Shown: piece after piece, positions 24,420 through 30,528 of the stretch | Layout of the letters: each line of letters opens with the position of its first letter | Numbering within the stretch: the stretch's first letter is position 1 | Assembly: GCF_000003815.2 (NCBI RefSeq) | Contig: NC_049995.1 | Coordinates: forward strand, 16,426,153-16,461,786 | Reading direction: 5' to 3' | Length of the DNA stretch: 35,634 nt | Origin: Branchiostoma floridae | Taxonomy: Eukaryota; Chordata; Leptocardii; Amphioxiformes; Branchiostomatidae | The notes under the pieces: model-generated | What the model was told of the DNA's origin: nothing | Database searches by the model: none | Seen by the model: only the letters and a program-made list of their open reading frames with translations | Made by a program: the position numbers and the translations under genes

Positions 24420-24435
24420 TGAGATGCTGTTGTAA
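10456..24435 (+). CDS. Gene A: DUF927-like P-loop ATPase, spliced, 12 coding exons
   Basis: Exons joined by phase: 10456-10602, 11674-11732, 13660-13894, 14095-14253, 14657-14837, 16658-16892, 17271-17538, 19069-19251, 19832-20099, three 57-nt cassettes (22428-22484, 23000-23056, 23580-23636) and 24350-24435. The total is 1992 nt, 663 residues if all cassettes are used. Every junction has AG/GT borders and a matching phase. Residues 243-250 are a Walker A loop (GPSGLGKT), 286-291 a Walker-B-like GCYLDD, and 328-330 a sensor-1-like TAN. The N-terminal third (GHLVHITCHD, RYIPVDAKKDRF) and the order of ATPase motifs resemble DUF927 proteins, helicase-like ATPases mostly of bacteria and mobile elements. 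That assignment is from memory of motif layout, not from a search. The C-terminus is acidic then strongly basic, suggesting a nuclear protein. The start ATG has A at -3 and G at +4. An overlapping out-of-frame uORF begins at 10415. Confidence 0.75.
10743..10870. mobile_element. Degenerate MITE related to the one at 15450-15618
   Basis: It shares GCTCCGGCTGTTTTTTTC, the ATTTTATAC(A/T)GTTTT core, a GATGTCT-like word and the inverted CAACnGCCG...GAACC end with the better-preserved copy at 15450-15618. The ends are imperfect. It lies in the intron after exon 2. Confidence 0.5.
11046..11540. mobile_element. Degenerate Harbinger-type MITE relic
   Basis: The left part has TATGGATGACATCCGCCTGC followed by an ATTTTCG stretch like one end of the 9352 element. 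The right part (11308-11540) matches the other half: ACTGCAAAAATAGCAAGATA, GGTAAAAAA, TTCAAAATAGA, ATTCATTCCTG and CACTAATGTGGTAGA. The outermost TIR bases are lost and the middle is rearranged. Confidence 0.6.
11674..11732 (+). CDS. Gene A exon 3 (residues 50-69)
   Basis: The acceptor is CCCATCTTAACAG and the donor is AAAGG followed by GTAGGT. The exon encodes VTGDHAGHLVHITCHDQKKG in frame with exon 2 and ends in phase 2. Confidence 0.7.
11733..13659. other. Gene A intron, no further gene seen
   Basis: About 1.9 kb. It has a short GTGTGAGT run near 13163-13198 and a 109-codon frame (13212-13541) that was considered as an exon and rejected. No transposon ends were recognised. Confidence 0.5.
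13660..13894 (+). CDS. Gene A exon 4 (residues 69-147)
   Basis: The acceptor is TTTCACATCACAG and the donor is GATGAG followed by GTTAGA. The phase-2 entry joins GG to G and gives IRYIPVDAKKDRFVKYANRT onwards. The composition is charged and protein-like. It ends in phase 0. Confidence 0.75.
14095..14253 (+). CDS. Gene A exon 5 (residues 148-200)
   Basis: The acceptor is ATTTTTTTTAAAG and the donor is GTCAGG followed by GTCAGT. It encodes VHLVAYEDARGRLRVKR and a further basic, tyrosine-containing stretch. 159 nt, phase 0 at both ends. Confidence 0.75.
14254..14656. other. Gene A intron, nothing recognised
   Basis: AT-rich, no transposon ends or coding blocks. Confidence 0.5.
14657..14837 (+). 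CDS. Gene A exon 6, Walker A P-loop (residues 201-261)
   Basis: The acceptor is TTTTATAATCCAG and the donor is ATGATCG followed by GTAAGA. It carries AFQHNFLPAMAVLSHGVMA and then TIAVGPSGLGKTMALKTTL, a textbook nucleotide-binding loop after a hydrophobic beta strand and before a helix. Lysine 249 and threonine 250 are the expected phosphate and Mg2+ contacts. Confidence 0.85.
15450..15618. mobile_element. Small MITE, about 27-bp inverted repeats
   Basis: The left end CAAGCAGAGGTTTGGCTCCG is mirrored by CGGAGCCTAACCTCTGCTTG on the right, and pairing extends through GCTGTT. The interior is T-rich on the left and A-rich on the right, with partial internal pairing (ATACTGTTTTC / GAGAACAGTAT). 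No clear target duplication is visible. It is inserted within a larger Harbinger-type element. Confidence 0.75.
15628..15840 (+). other. Orphan open frame ending at a splice-donor-like site
   Basis: From the ATG at 15628 the frame reads hydrophilic, protein-like sequence including TIVDYIQSERGCYVCTVG and NERLTKTSEYFPHNFKFKEL. It runs to GTTGAG followed by GTCAGT. Splicing it into gene A fails: joined to the exon at 16658 it hits a stop after seven codons. It may be a relic of the surrounding transposon's own protein or a captured exon. I do not recognise a family. Confidence 0.35.
16658..16892 (+). CDS. Gene A exon 7, Walker-B-like and sensor motifs (residues 261-339)
   Basis: The acceptor is TTATATCACTGCAG and the donor is GAGCG followed by GTCAGT. 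Phase 1 in, phase 2 out. It encodes TTLGCYLDDPHSVESKKE (acidic pair after a hydrophobic strand) and ARCGFMMTANCPMEQHEER, where TAN occupies the place of sensor 1 in AAA-like ATPases. Confidence 0.85.
17271..17538 (+). CDS. Gene A exon 8 (residues 339-428)
   Basis: The acceptor is a long T run then CTGTACCTGCAG, and the donor is CTGAGG followed by GTATGG. It encodes DLRRFVYIPFVGPKISNTGG, then a helical region with RTLVLIGEEFRTKGWMD and YSTLHWFTLR. The frame stays open upstream to 17164, but that extension lacks protein character. Confidence 0.8.
17574..18125. mobile_element. Palindromic MITE with about 175-bp inverted arms and a minisatellite core
   Basis: The left arm (TATATATA, ATCGAGCAGATTAAAATTGG, ACTGAGCAGAGCACTTTGGA, ... 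AGATGTCTCCAGGAACAAAG) is repeated inverted from about 17947 to 18125, with few differences. Both outer ends run into TATATA tracts, suggesting insertion into a TA-rich site. The two arms could fold into one very long hairpin. It lies in the intron after exon 8. Confidence 0.9.
17750..17946. repeat. 31-bp minisatellite of self-palindromic units
   Basis: Six or so units of about 31 bp, each made of a 22-bp perfect palindrome (AGAATTCTGCAGAATTCT core, an EcoRI-PstI-EcoRI pattern) joined by GAACCTGAG. Copies are almost identical. The array fills the loop of the surrounding inverted repeat. Confidence 0.9.
18126..19068. other. Remainder of gene A intron, nothing recognised
   Basis: No coding block or transposon terminus was identified. 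Confidence 0.5.
19069..19251 (+). CDS. Gene A exon 9 (residues 429-489)
   Basis: The acceptor is TTTCTTTTAACTCACAG and the donor is CCTCTG followed by GTAATT. Phase 0 at both ends. It encodes VCEVFGVSEDEVNSFWEETI and EIVKWITTTNPL, a mixed acidic helical segment. Confidence 0.75.
19252..19831. other. Gene A intron, nothing recognised
   Basis: Two short overlapping frames on opposite strands (19314-19632) are not supported as coding. Confidence 0.5.
19832..20099 (+). CDS. Gene A exon 10 (residues 490-579)
   Basis: The acceptor is CATATTACCTTAAAG and the donor is CTGAGAC followed by GTAAGT. It encodes ELQTAVKRGKPTYQKLGRVD, a hydrophobic segment and a Ser/Thr/Lys-rich linker (GKSTSTSRKVKLGSTKKN) before FKWDSFTTEQQEDILR. 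It ends in phase 1. Confidence 0.75.
20281..20819 (-). mobile_element. Harbinger-type MITE, copy 2, opposite orientation
   Basis: The ends are GGCCACAGCAAGTAAATCTT and the inverse of GGCCACAGCAAGTAAATTTT, flanked by TTA on both sides (20278-20280 and 20820-20822). The interior is the reverse of the 9352 element: the GCGCGCATTAATTTTCGCC end comes first and the ATCTTGTTTT / TTTCGCCCTATCGC end last. It is 539 bp, non-coding, in the intron after exon 10. Confidence 0.88.
20823..22280. other. Remainder of gene A intron, nothing recognised
   Basis: AT-rich with no supported exon. A GGTAACAAACGTTACCGGTAAC self-pairing word occurs near 21560. Confidence 0.5.
22428..22484 (+). CDS. Gene A cassette exon a
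   Basis: A 57-nt exon entering and leaving in phase 1, so its inclusion adds 19 residues without changing frame. It reads LEDNSDGDQGIGLSNPTS after the split residue. It is strongly acidic in its first half. Confidence 0.7.
22609..22842 (+). other. Possible alternative or poison exon inside the triplicated unit
   Basis: After an acceptor-like CTCAATGACAG the sequence is open for 77 codons in phase 0 (QNAYAHKVASSIIHFDGLL, RSYHPAVQLERLALPIDSR and so on). A weak donor-like GTACAA lies after GACAGCAG. If reached from the phase-1 cassette it stops after a handful of codons. The second copy (from 23181) stops earlier in both phases. It could be a regulated terminating exon, a different C-terminus or a relic. 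Confidence 0.35.
23000..23056 (+). CDS. Gene A cassette exon b
   Basis: Same length, borders and phase as cassette a. The only protein changes are D to E and I to T (LEDNSDGEQGTGLSNPTS). Confidence 0.65.
23580..23636 (+). CDS. Gene A cassette exon c
   Basis: Identical in sequence to cassette a, with the same splice sites. Sequential inclusion of a, b and c would give a 19-residue repeat three times. Use of only one would give alternative forms. Confidence 0.65.
23658..24349. other. Last intron of gene A, nothing recognised
   Basis: A 76-codon frame (23683-23913) has no protein character and no matching splice sites. Confidence 0.5.
24350..24435 (+). CDS. Gene A terminal exon, basic tail and stop
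   Basis: The acceptor is CTACTTGTTCCTAAG and entry is phase 1, matching the cassettes. It encodes PKRKRKRKSQEAKKKKRKKR and then a short SEMLL end before TAA (24433-24435). The lysine/arginine run contains several nuclear-localisation-like clusters. No canonical AATAAA is obvious soon after the stop. Confidence 0.7.
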
Positions 24436-24440
24436 GAGTG

Positions 24441-24466
24441 TTTAGGTTAGGTTAGGTTAGTGTTAG
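24441..24466 (+). repeat. Short TTAGG run in the 3' UTR of gene A
   Basis: Three to four TTAGG units follow the stop codon of gene A. Too short to be telomeric. Confidence 0.7.
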
Positions 24467-25943
24467 GTCGAACAAGGAGTATTTACACGACATAGACCCC
24501 TTCCTTCTGTTACACTGTTACACGAGACTCAGTCTTAACCTCAGGGTGTCTCATTTTGCCCCCCTTGACAACCCCCCCAAAGCTCTGTTGGTCTGGCTGT
24601 TATGTTGTTGTACAAATGTATGTGCCCAACCCACTTCAGATTGTGAAGGAGTATGACACCTACTAGTAGGTACAATTATAAAGCATAAGGTATGCTGGCT
24701 GTTCAGTGGTGGTTTAGTCAAATTTAGTGTAACTTTCATTCAAGAAGACAGGCAATTTGGACTGGTGGCTATGAACTTATGAAGCATGGATTTTTTTAAA
24801 ACATAGATTCTGAAGTGTACTTGCCAGCTGCATGTTTTTGACCATTTCCAGAGCAGACTTGGTCTCTTTTGAAGGGTTTTTATCACTAAGTGGTTACTAT
24901 AGACAAGGCAATCATCAGCAAACAGTTTCAGTTGTGATGTTATTTCTTTTTGATGTTGTTAATGTACATAAGAAACAGTTCTTTATACAAATTAGTCCTT
25001 ATCCCATGAAGAATGGAATTTTATGAAGCCAGTGGTGAGGTAATCGCGTAGCATTGGTAACATTAATCAACTTAGAGTTGCAAGAATGTTTAGTCCTGGA
25101 GTGTGTTTAAGTTTAATAATGTTGAGTCGGATTAGGAAGTAGGGTGTGAGTCATGTAAGTTGTAACGTACATTTTAGTGGTTCCATGTATGTTATCTTAA
25201 CATATAACGTTATGTTAAACAGATACAACAAAAACACTTTTGTGAGCGACATAATGGCAAGTGTTGTGAGAGTGTTATAAGCTCAAGACAAATGCTCGTC
25301 TACGATACCTGTGTCCGGCTGTCATTTGTGCTGTTAATGTTCGTAGTTCAGGTCGAGAGGTCACCATTTCCGAGCCGGTAGCATGATGGGAAAAGTTTTT
25401 GTGAAAAGTAGACTGGTATTATGATAACAACAACAACAATATCAGGATACAGGAGCGCCTTCTGGTACGTCAAATGATTTAATTGAAATTGTTTTGTTAG
25501 TGTCACATAGGGACAGTCATTATGCCACTCCGTTTCCTCCATTAACCCGGAAATCGAAACCGGAAGTAAACAATGAGGGACTGTCAATGTCATCCCAAGG
25601 AGGTTGCCGGCACCTCTCGTTATATAGACTTCTAGATGCCAAGACACTTCAAGCAAAGGTATTTATAGCTGTTGATGCCAAGCCCAGGAATTGTACGGGG
25701 CAAGAGTGATCTTGAATTCCACAAAAGAAGAATAATTAGCAGAAGACCGCGGGATCGCAGGAGGGGACTATCCTATCATCATATCCTCCCCCTCCCCCCG
25801 TCCATGATTTCCCAATCCGGAGCGCGAGCGTGCGATGAAAAATCGTAGTAATTTATTCTCCTTATGTGATAAAGACCATTTAGTTCTTGGAGATGTTATT
25901 GAAAAGTCAATAATGATTGAGACTTGCATGCTGTGCAGTGATC
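24467..25943. other. Intergenic stretch, nothing recognised
   Basis: It probably includes the 3' UTR of gene A. Frames at 24551-24739, 24832-25026 and 25348-25709 lack support. Confidence 0.5.
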
Positions 25944-25952
25944 CAAGAGGGT

Positions 25953-26737
25953 GGGTCAGTCTTAATACCGGAAACCACAGGAATCCAGAGGAAACCACAG
26001 GAAACCATACATAGGTGGGTGAAATCTACTGAAATACATTATCTTTTGTTGAGTAAACATGGCAGGTCGGTATATTTTAGCAAAGAATAATCTACATGGC
26101 CCTTGAATGAAGAAATCGTCAGAAAATGCCTTAGACGACGGCTGCCCGGGGGCCATGTTTGTTTTCATTGCAGAGTACTTATTTGTTTAGTGGTGTTTTG
26201 ATACTAGTAACTTTCACAAGACAGCTGAAATCTACCGAAATTCAACACAAAAGGCTGTTATATATTGCCATAAAAGATGTACATAAAAAAATAGCCCACT
26301 GGTACAAGAAATCACTAGAAAGTACGGCAAAGTACTGGGCGACCCCGGCCTGTTGCATCGCTACAATTCTTGACGCTAAAACTGTGGCGGACCCTGCTAA
26401 ATAAAGAAGTTTTCAATGTTTACCGGGGCTGAGTTAAAGAAGTACTGTTTCAGCTGTCTTGTGCAACTTGTCATACCCTGCTTACAACAAGTAAGTTACT
26501 CTGCAATGAAAAAAAAAACATGTCCGCCAGGTGCGGCAGCGGTCGCCCGTAGTCTATAGGCATTTTCTGACAATTTCTTCATTCCAGGGCCACATGTAGG
26601 TTATTCTTTGTCAAAATATAGCGACCTGCCATGTTTACTCATCAAAATATACTGTATTTCAGTAGATTATACATTCCTTCATGTGGTTTTCTGTGGTTTC
26701 CTCTGAATTCCTGTGGTACCGGTATTAAGGCTGACCA
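25953..26737. mobile_element. 785-bp element with about 250-bp inverted ends and 8-9-bp target duplication
   Basis: The arms 25953-26190 and 26480-26737 are inverted copies: GGTCAG(T/C)CTTAATACCGG, ACCACAGGAATCCAGAGGAA, AACATGGCAGGTCG, CCTTGAATGAAGAAAT and TCAGAAAATGCCT appear in both. CAAGAGGG(T) lies immediately outside each end (25944-25952 and 26738-26746). Eight bp would fit hAT, nine a Mutator-like element. Confidence 0.85.
26159..26404 (+). pseudogene. Possible hAT-transposase remnant frame
   Basis: An 81-codon frame in the centre of the 25953-26737 element ends HKKIAHWYKKSLESTAKYW followed by TPACCIATILDAKTVADPAK. The lysine-rich helix followed by KYW..TPA..IATILD loosely resembles the K-Y-Y...TPAY..A.vLdP segment of hAT transposases. 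The match is short and no catalytic residue is present, so it may be coincidence. Confidence 0.3.
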
Positions 26738-26746
26738 CAAGAGGGT

Positions 26747-27231
26747 CTGCATGGGGATGATGCTAATGGTAAATATAGGAGTGACGGTAACGCTTAACGA
26801 AAAATAAGAAAGGCCGACAATGCTTAACGGTAAATTTGGAAGCTTCCCAATATTGCAATGAATTCTGCAGCCTTAGTGGCCAGGATTCTGCATACATCAA
26901 AACTGCTAAATTATGAGGTGTGGAGCCGGTGTCACTATTAGTATAGATAGTGGTGCGTACCTAAAACACGGAACCGGAATTGGACTTGTAAAAACGTTTG
27001 GCAATTGACACACCGAGATGCCAGCCAGCCTATCAAAGCTGGTCACATGACTTTCCCGCCATTATTCGTCAGGCTCTCGTCTCATCGCAAACTTGACACA
27101 CAATCAACAGAAGATTAGACATTGTTCGGAAGATTAGACCAGTCCTTGGAATCTTGGAATGACTGGACCTGTTCAAGCTATAATGCCCTACATTTCTATA
27201 CCTTAGTTAAAATAACTAGAACTTGTATGTG
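26747..27231. other. Intergenic stretch, nothing recognised
   Basis: No gene, repeat or RNA signal identified. Confidence 0.5.
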
Positions 27232-27321
27232 TTGGACATAGCGTATTGGTTAGAGCATCATCCTGTGAAACAATTTTGAACAGCTTTGTTCCGAGTTTGA
27301 GTCCCCGCTGGATTTTTTTTT
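27232..27321 (+). repeat. tRNA-derived fragment (SINE head or tRNA pseudogene)
   Basis: TAGCGTATTGGTTAGAGCA has the form of a pol III A box in a D arm. GAGTTTGAGTCCCCGC has the form of a B box in a T arm, and a run of T follows, as in a pol III terminator. The anticodon region does not fold into a normal arm, so it is not called as a functional tRNA. Confidence 0.45.
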
Positions 27322-27913
27322 CAATTGTCCTTATTTTTCCTTTTTATTTTAAACATCCATTTGATATAAGAATACTTTCGTCTTGCAACCAGAACCATCA
27401 AAACCCACCTTTGGGACTTTTTGTTCTGCATTTGGGTGCATATTTTGGTAAAGAAATGAAAACATAGTAGATTGTGAACCACAGTATCAGCACCGCGGTT
27501 TGGCCTTTTATATGCATACTGGTATATGACAGGACATTGATTCTTATCATATCAAGGGATGTTCCTGGACAGGGCTCGAAATGCTTTTTCCTAAGCAGGT
27601 AAAAATAACAAAAAGATACCAGAGAATTATTACATGAACCCTTCAAATGTATCCTAAAAGTGGATAAAACAACTTTTTAACATAAATGTACTTTAAAGAG
27701 TGAATCTTCTTCAATTCTTTTTTAGTTTAGTTAGTTAGTAACAAGTAGGTAAGGCAGTACTGCCCTGCATAGAAACAAAATTAATAGTTCTTGTTCTTGT
27801 TCTTGTATTGATACTGGGCAACACCCCTAAATGGGGCAAACCACCCAGGGCGTAGCGCTGTTGTTTTTATTGGCTATTCCTCAGATGTTGTAATACCTCT
27901 TCCTTGAACTTGA
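27322..27913. other. Intergenic stretch, nothing recognised
   Basis: Contains a short TTCTTG run near 27788-27808 and no supported gene. Confidence 0.5.
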
Positions 27914-27995
27914 CGGGGTTAGATTGAAAAATCCACTTTACAATAATAACCTGGCGGGGTTAGATTGAAAAATCCACTTTACAATAATAACCTGG
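27914..27995. repeat. Perfect 41-bp tandem duplication
   Basis: The unit CGGGGTTAGATTGAAAAATC and its continuation to AATAATAACCTGG occurs twice back to back without a mismatch. It is followed by several GCAGGT words up to about 28075. Confidence 0.9.
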
Positions 27996-29440
27996 TGCAG
28001 GTTAGGTGCAGGTAGACACCTGAAATACCTGCACAGTCCAACTTTTACCTGCAATAACCTGCATCATGCAGGTGGTTTTTTAAATCTTGCTGCACAATTT
28101 ACAAAATGGTACAAATGTTCAGAAATTATGATTCCGTGATGTTTTCAACGTCTCAATGTTTCCATGTCCCCTTACTTATTATTTAATAATTTTGTTTTTT
28201 ACATAACTTTCCAGGTGTGTCTGAAATATATCAACATCAAGTAGACTGTCAGACAATGATTTCATCACATCACAAGGTGCAGGGGACCTGACTTCTAGAT
28301 CAGTGTACCTAAACAAACTTACATACAGGACAGGTATACACAAAAATTGGATTATGTTAACCAAGTGATAGATATGTGCCCCAAAATATAGGGCTTTAGG
28401 GTATGAGGTCAACACCCAATCTATGAACAATTATTGTTCTGAATTTGTTGCAATTTTTCAGTTTTGGATCCTCCAACTTGAAGGTTGTGAAGATTTTGAA
28501 AGTCCTGTAAATAGTGTAATACATATTTTGAATGTACCTTCCCTGTTCATCTCTAACGTTTTTATGTATACAAGAGAGCCTATCATGTACATTAACAGTT
28601 TGGCACTTTTTGAAACATAATGTGCAAATGATGGCATAGGTTAATTCATTTTGCATAATTGTGTATATAAGAATATTTTAACCCTTCCAGGATGGTCAGT
28701 CTAGCTGGTATGAAGGGAGGGGTTCCTAGTCAGGAGTAATGACACCCAGGCATGTTGACTTAACGACTGATTTTCCAAACGATTTTAAACCATATCAACT
28801 AGGGATGTTCTCAATCATTAGAAAGAGAATGCTGTCTTACTGATCAGTGAGCCAAGGTAAATTACCAAAATTTACCAAAAGTGACCTGCTACTTGTGAAT
28901 TTATACCTTGTTGAGTTGTGAACTAAGATGAAAGCAATTTACCTATCAAATCACGTTTTGAAGCTTTATGCTAAATGGTCTTTTTGTTCGACTTAATTTA
29001 CTTTGTAACAAAAAATCAACACAGCGAAATAATTATAAATGGAATTTCGAACATAAACCCAATTCATGTGCAAATGGCTGCATAATAACAAGAAGGTTGC
29101 AAACGAAAAAAAGGAAATTTTATTACAAGGAAAAGGGCATAAACCATGAATGGGCAACCATGTAAGGTACCTCTTGCTATTCTAATTCAGTTGCCAAGTT
29201 AAAAAGCAACAAACGTAAAGACATCCAATGGAAAATAGGCCACAAATTACAATGACCCTTACCTATTCTATCACTGAAAACTTATCACCATGCTGTACAT
29301 ATGTATACATTCATGTTAGAAAAGCAACCAAGCACAAACTATTGAACAATACAAAGATCTACAAAAATCACTAGAGGGCAAGCTTGTCAGGCCACTTCTT
29401 TTACAACAAATGAAATTGTTATACTGTTGAATTGTTATAT
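27996..29440. other. Intergenic stretch, nothing recognised
   Basis: AT-rich with chance frames on both strands (28179-28656, 28968-29165) and no splice context. Confidence 0.5.
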
Positions 29441-30290
29441 TGTTAAATAAGTTAAGTTAATAAAGTCAATACCATGGTGTTTTATTAGGCAGGCATATGC
29501 CCTTTGGATTTACACATACAAAAAAAGAATATATAGAAAATCAGTCTTGAGTACTACTACAAATATCAAAAGTTTACAACTAAAATCACATGAAGGCAAA
29601 CATTTTAAGAGTATAGAGCTTGAGCCCCACACCCAAGCTGTGATCATTTTTACACTTCTTGCACTGGTTCCTTGCACTCAGTGTTTCCAGTCATAGGGCT
29701 ATACAACTTAATCCAAATACCAAAATTTGGTTCTGTCTTCTAGACCGCTGCTATTATATCAAACATGAACTTACAAACAACCACTCCATGTTCTCCCTGT
29801 TGATTAACACAAACTGGAAAAGAGATTTTCTGTAACAGTATAAGTGACACAAGACTATGTGTCTGAACAGTAGGAAAATAACAAAAAAAGTAAATGTACC
29901 AGGCCTCAACTAAGTAAATATTGATAGTTTACATTACTCTACAATATCTATAAAACTGCCAAACATGCTCTGACTGCCTTTCGTCTGACTTCTTTCACAA
30001 CTCCTTTCACTTACCAATAAACATGCACAAAAATGTCAGGTTCAAGATACCTGCCATGACAGAAAATTCATCTTACAACTACCAAAAATCATCAGAAGGT
30101 GACAAATACAAAAGCACACATTTTAAAGCCTTTCAGGTTGAGCTGCACACTGTGACCACTTTTGTTACAATTCTTACTCCTGCTTCTTGCACTTACAAAA
30201 CACAAAGTATTGAGCATGCTAAAAAAACTCATATATCTAGGACATCAATAGTGGATAAGTTTTTAAATCAACATCGTTTACAACAAATCA
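29441..30290 (-). repeat. Two degenerate copies of the gene B terminal exon and 3' UTR
   Basis: The block holding the last exon and polyadenylation signal of gene B (about 30300-30528) recurs, degraded, at about 29460-29700 and more weakly at about 30050-30200. Shared, in order: GTTTTATTA, a CATACAAAAAA word, CTTGAG(C)(A/C)CCACACC, a CACTTCTTGC or AACTTCTTGC word, CTGGTTC(C/T)TTGC and TCCAGTC. The coding frame is not kept in the older copies, although one still reaches a stop at the equivalent place. Confidence 0.55.
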
Positions 30291-30323
30291 TTTCATAAGA
30301 TATTGAAAGCAATACCCAGATGT

Positions 30324-30329
30324 TTTATT
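30324..30329 (-). promoter_or_regulatory. Polyadenylation signal of gene B
   Basis: AATAAA on the minus strand, about 130 bases after the stop codon of gene B and within the expected distance. Confidence 0.6.
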
Positions 30330-30457
30330 ATCTGGCCCCTTTTGATTTATGCATACAAAAAATGAACAAGTATTACTAAATGATTTCAAAAGGTGACCAG
30401 TTAAATCACCAGACATTTCACAAGCTCTGTGCTTGAGCACCACACCAAACTCATTCA

Positions 30458-30528
30458 TCATTTTTTAAACTTCTTGCTCTGGTTCTTGCCTTTTTTTCCA
30501 GTCTTCTTACTTGCACTTGTAACCTGGC
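30458..30528 (-). CDS. Gene B terminal exon, lysine-rich tail and stop
   Basis: The acceptor is CAATTTTAATAG. Phase 1 entry. It encodes QVTSASKKTGKKGKNQSKK and then FKK before TGA (30460-30458). Nine or more lysines in 22 residues suggest nucleic-acid contact or nuclear targeting. Confidence 0.8.

Noticed and set aside
24441-24466. TTAGG run as an interstitial telomere
   Set aside because: Only three to four units, and it lies in a 3' UTR-like position.
26159-26404. Functional gene call for the hAT-like frame
   Set aside because: Too short, no catalytic residues, and contained within a non-autonomous element. Kept only as a low-confidence remnant.
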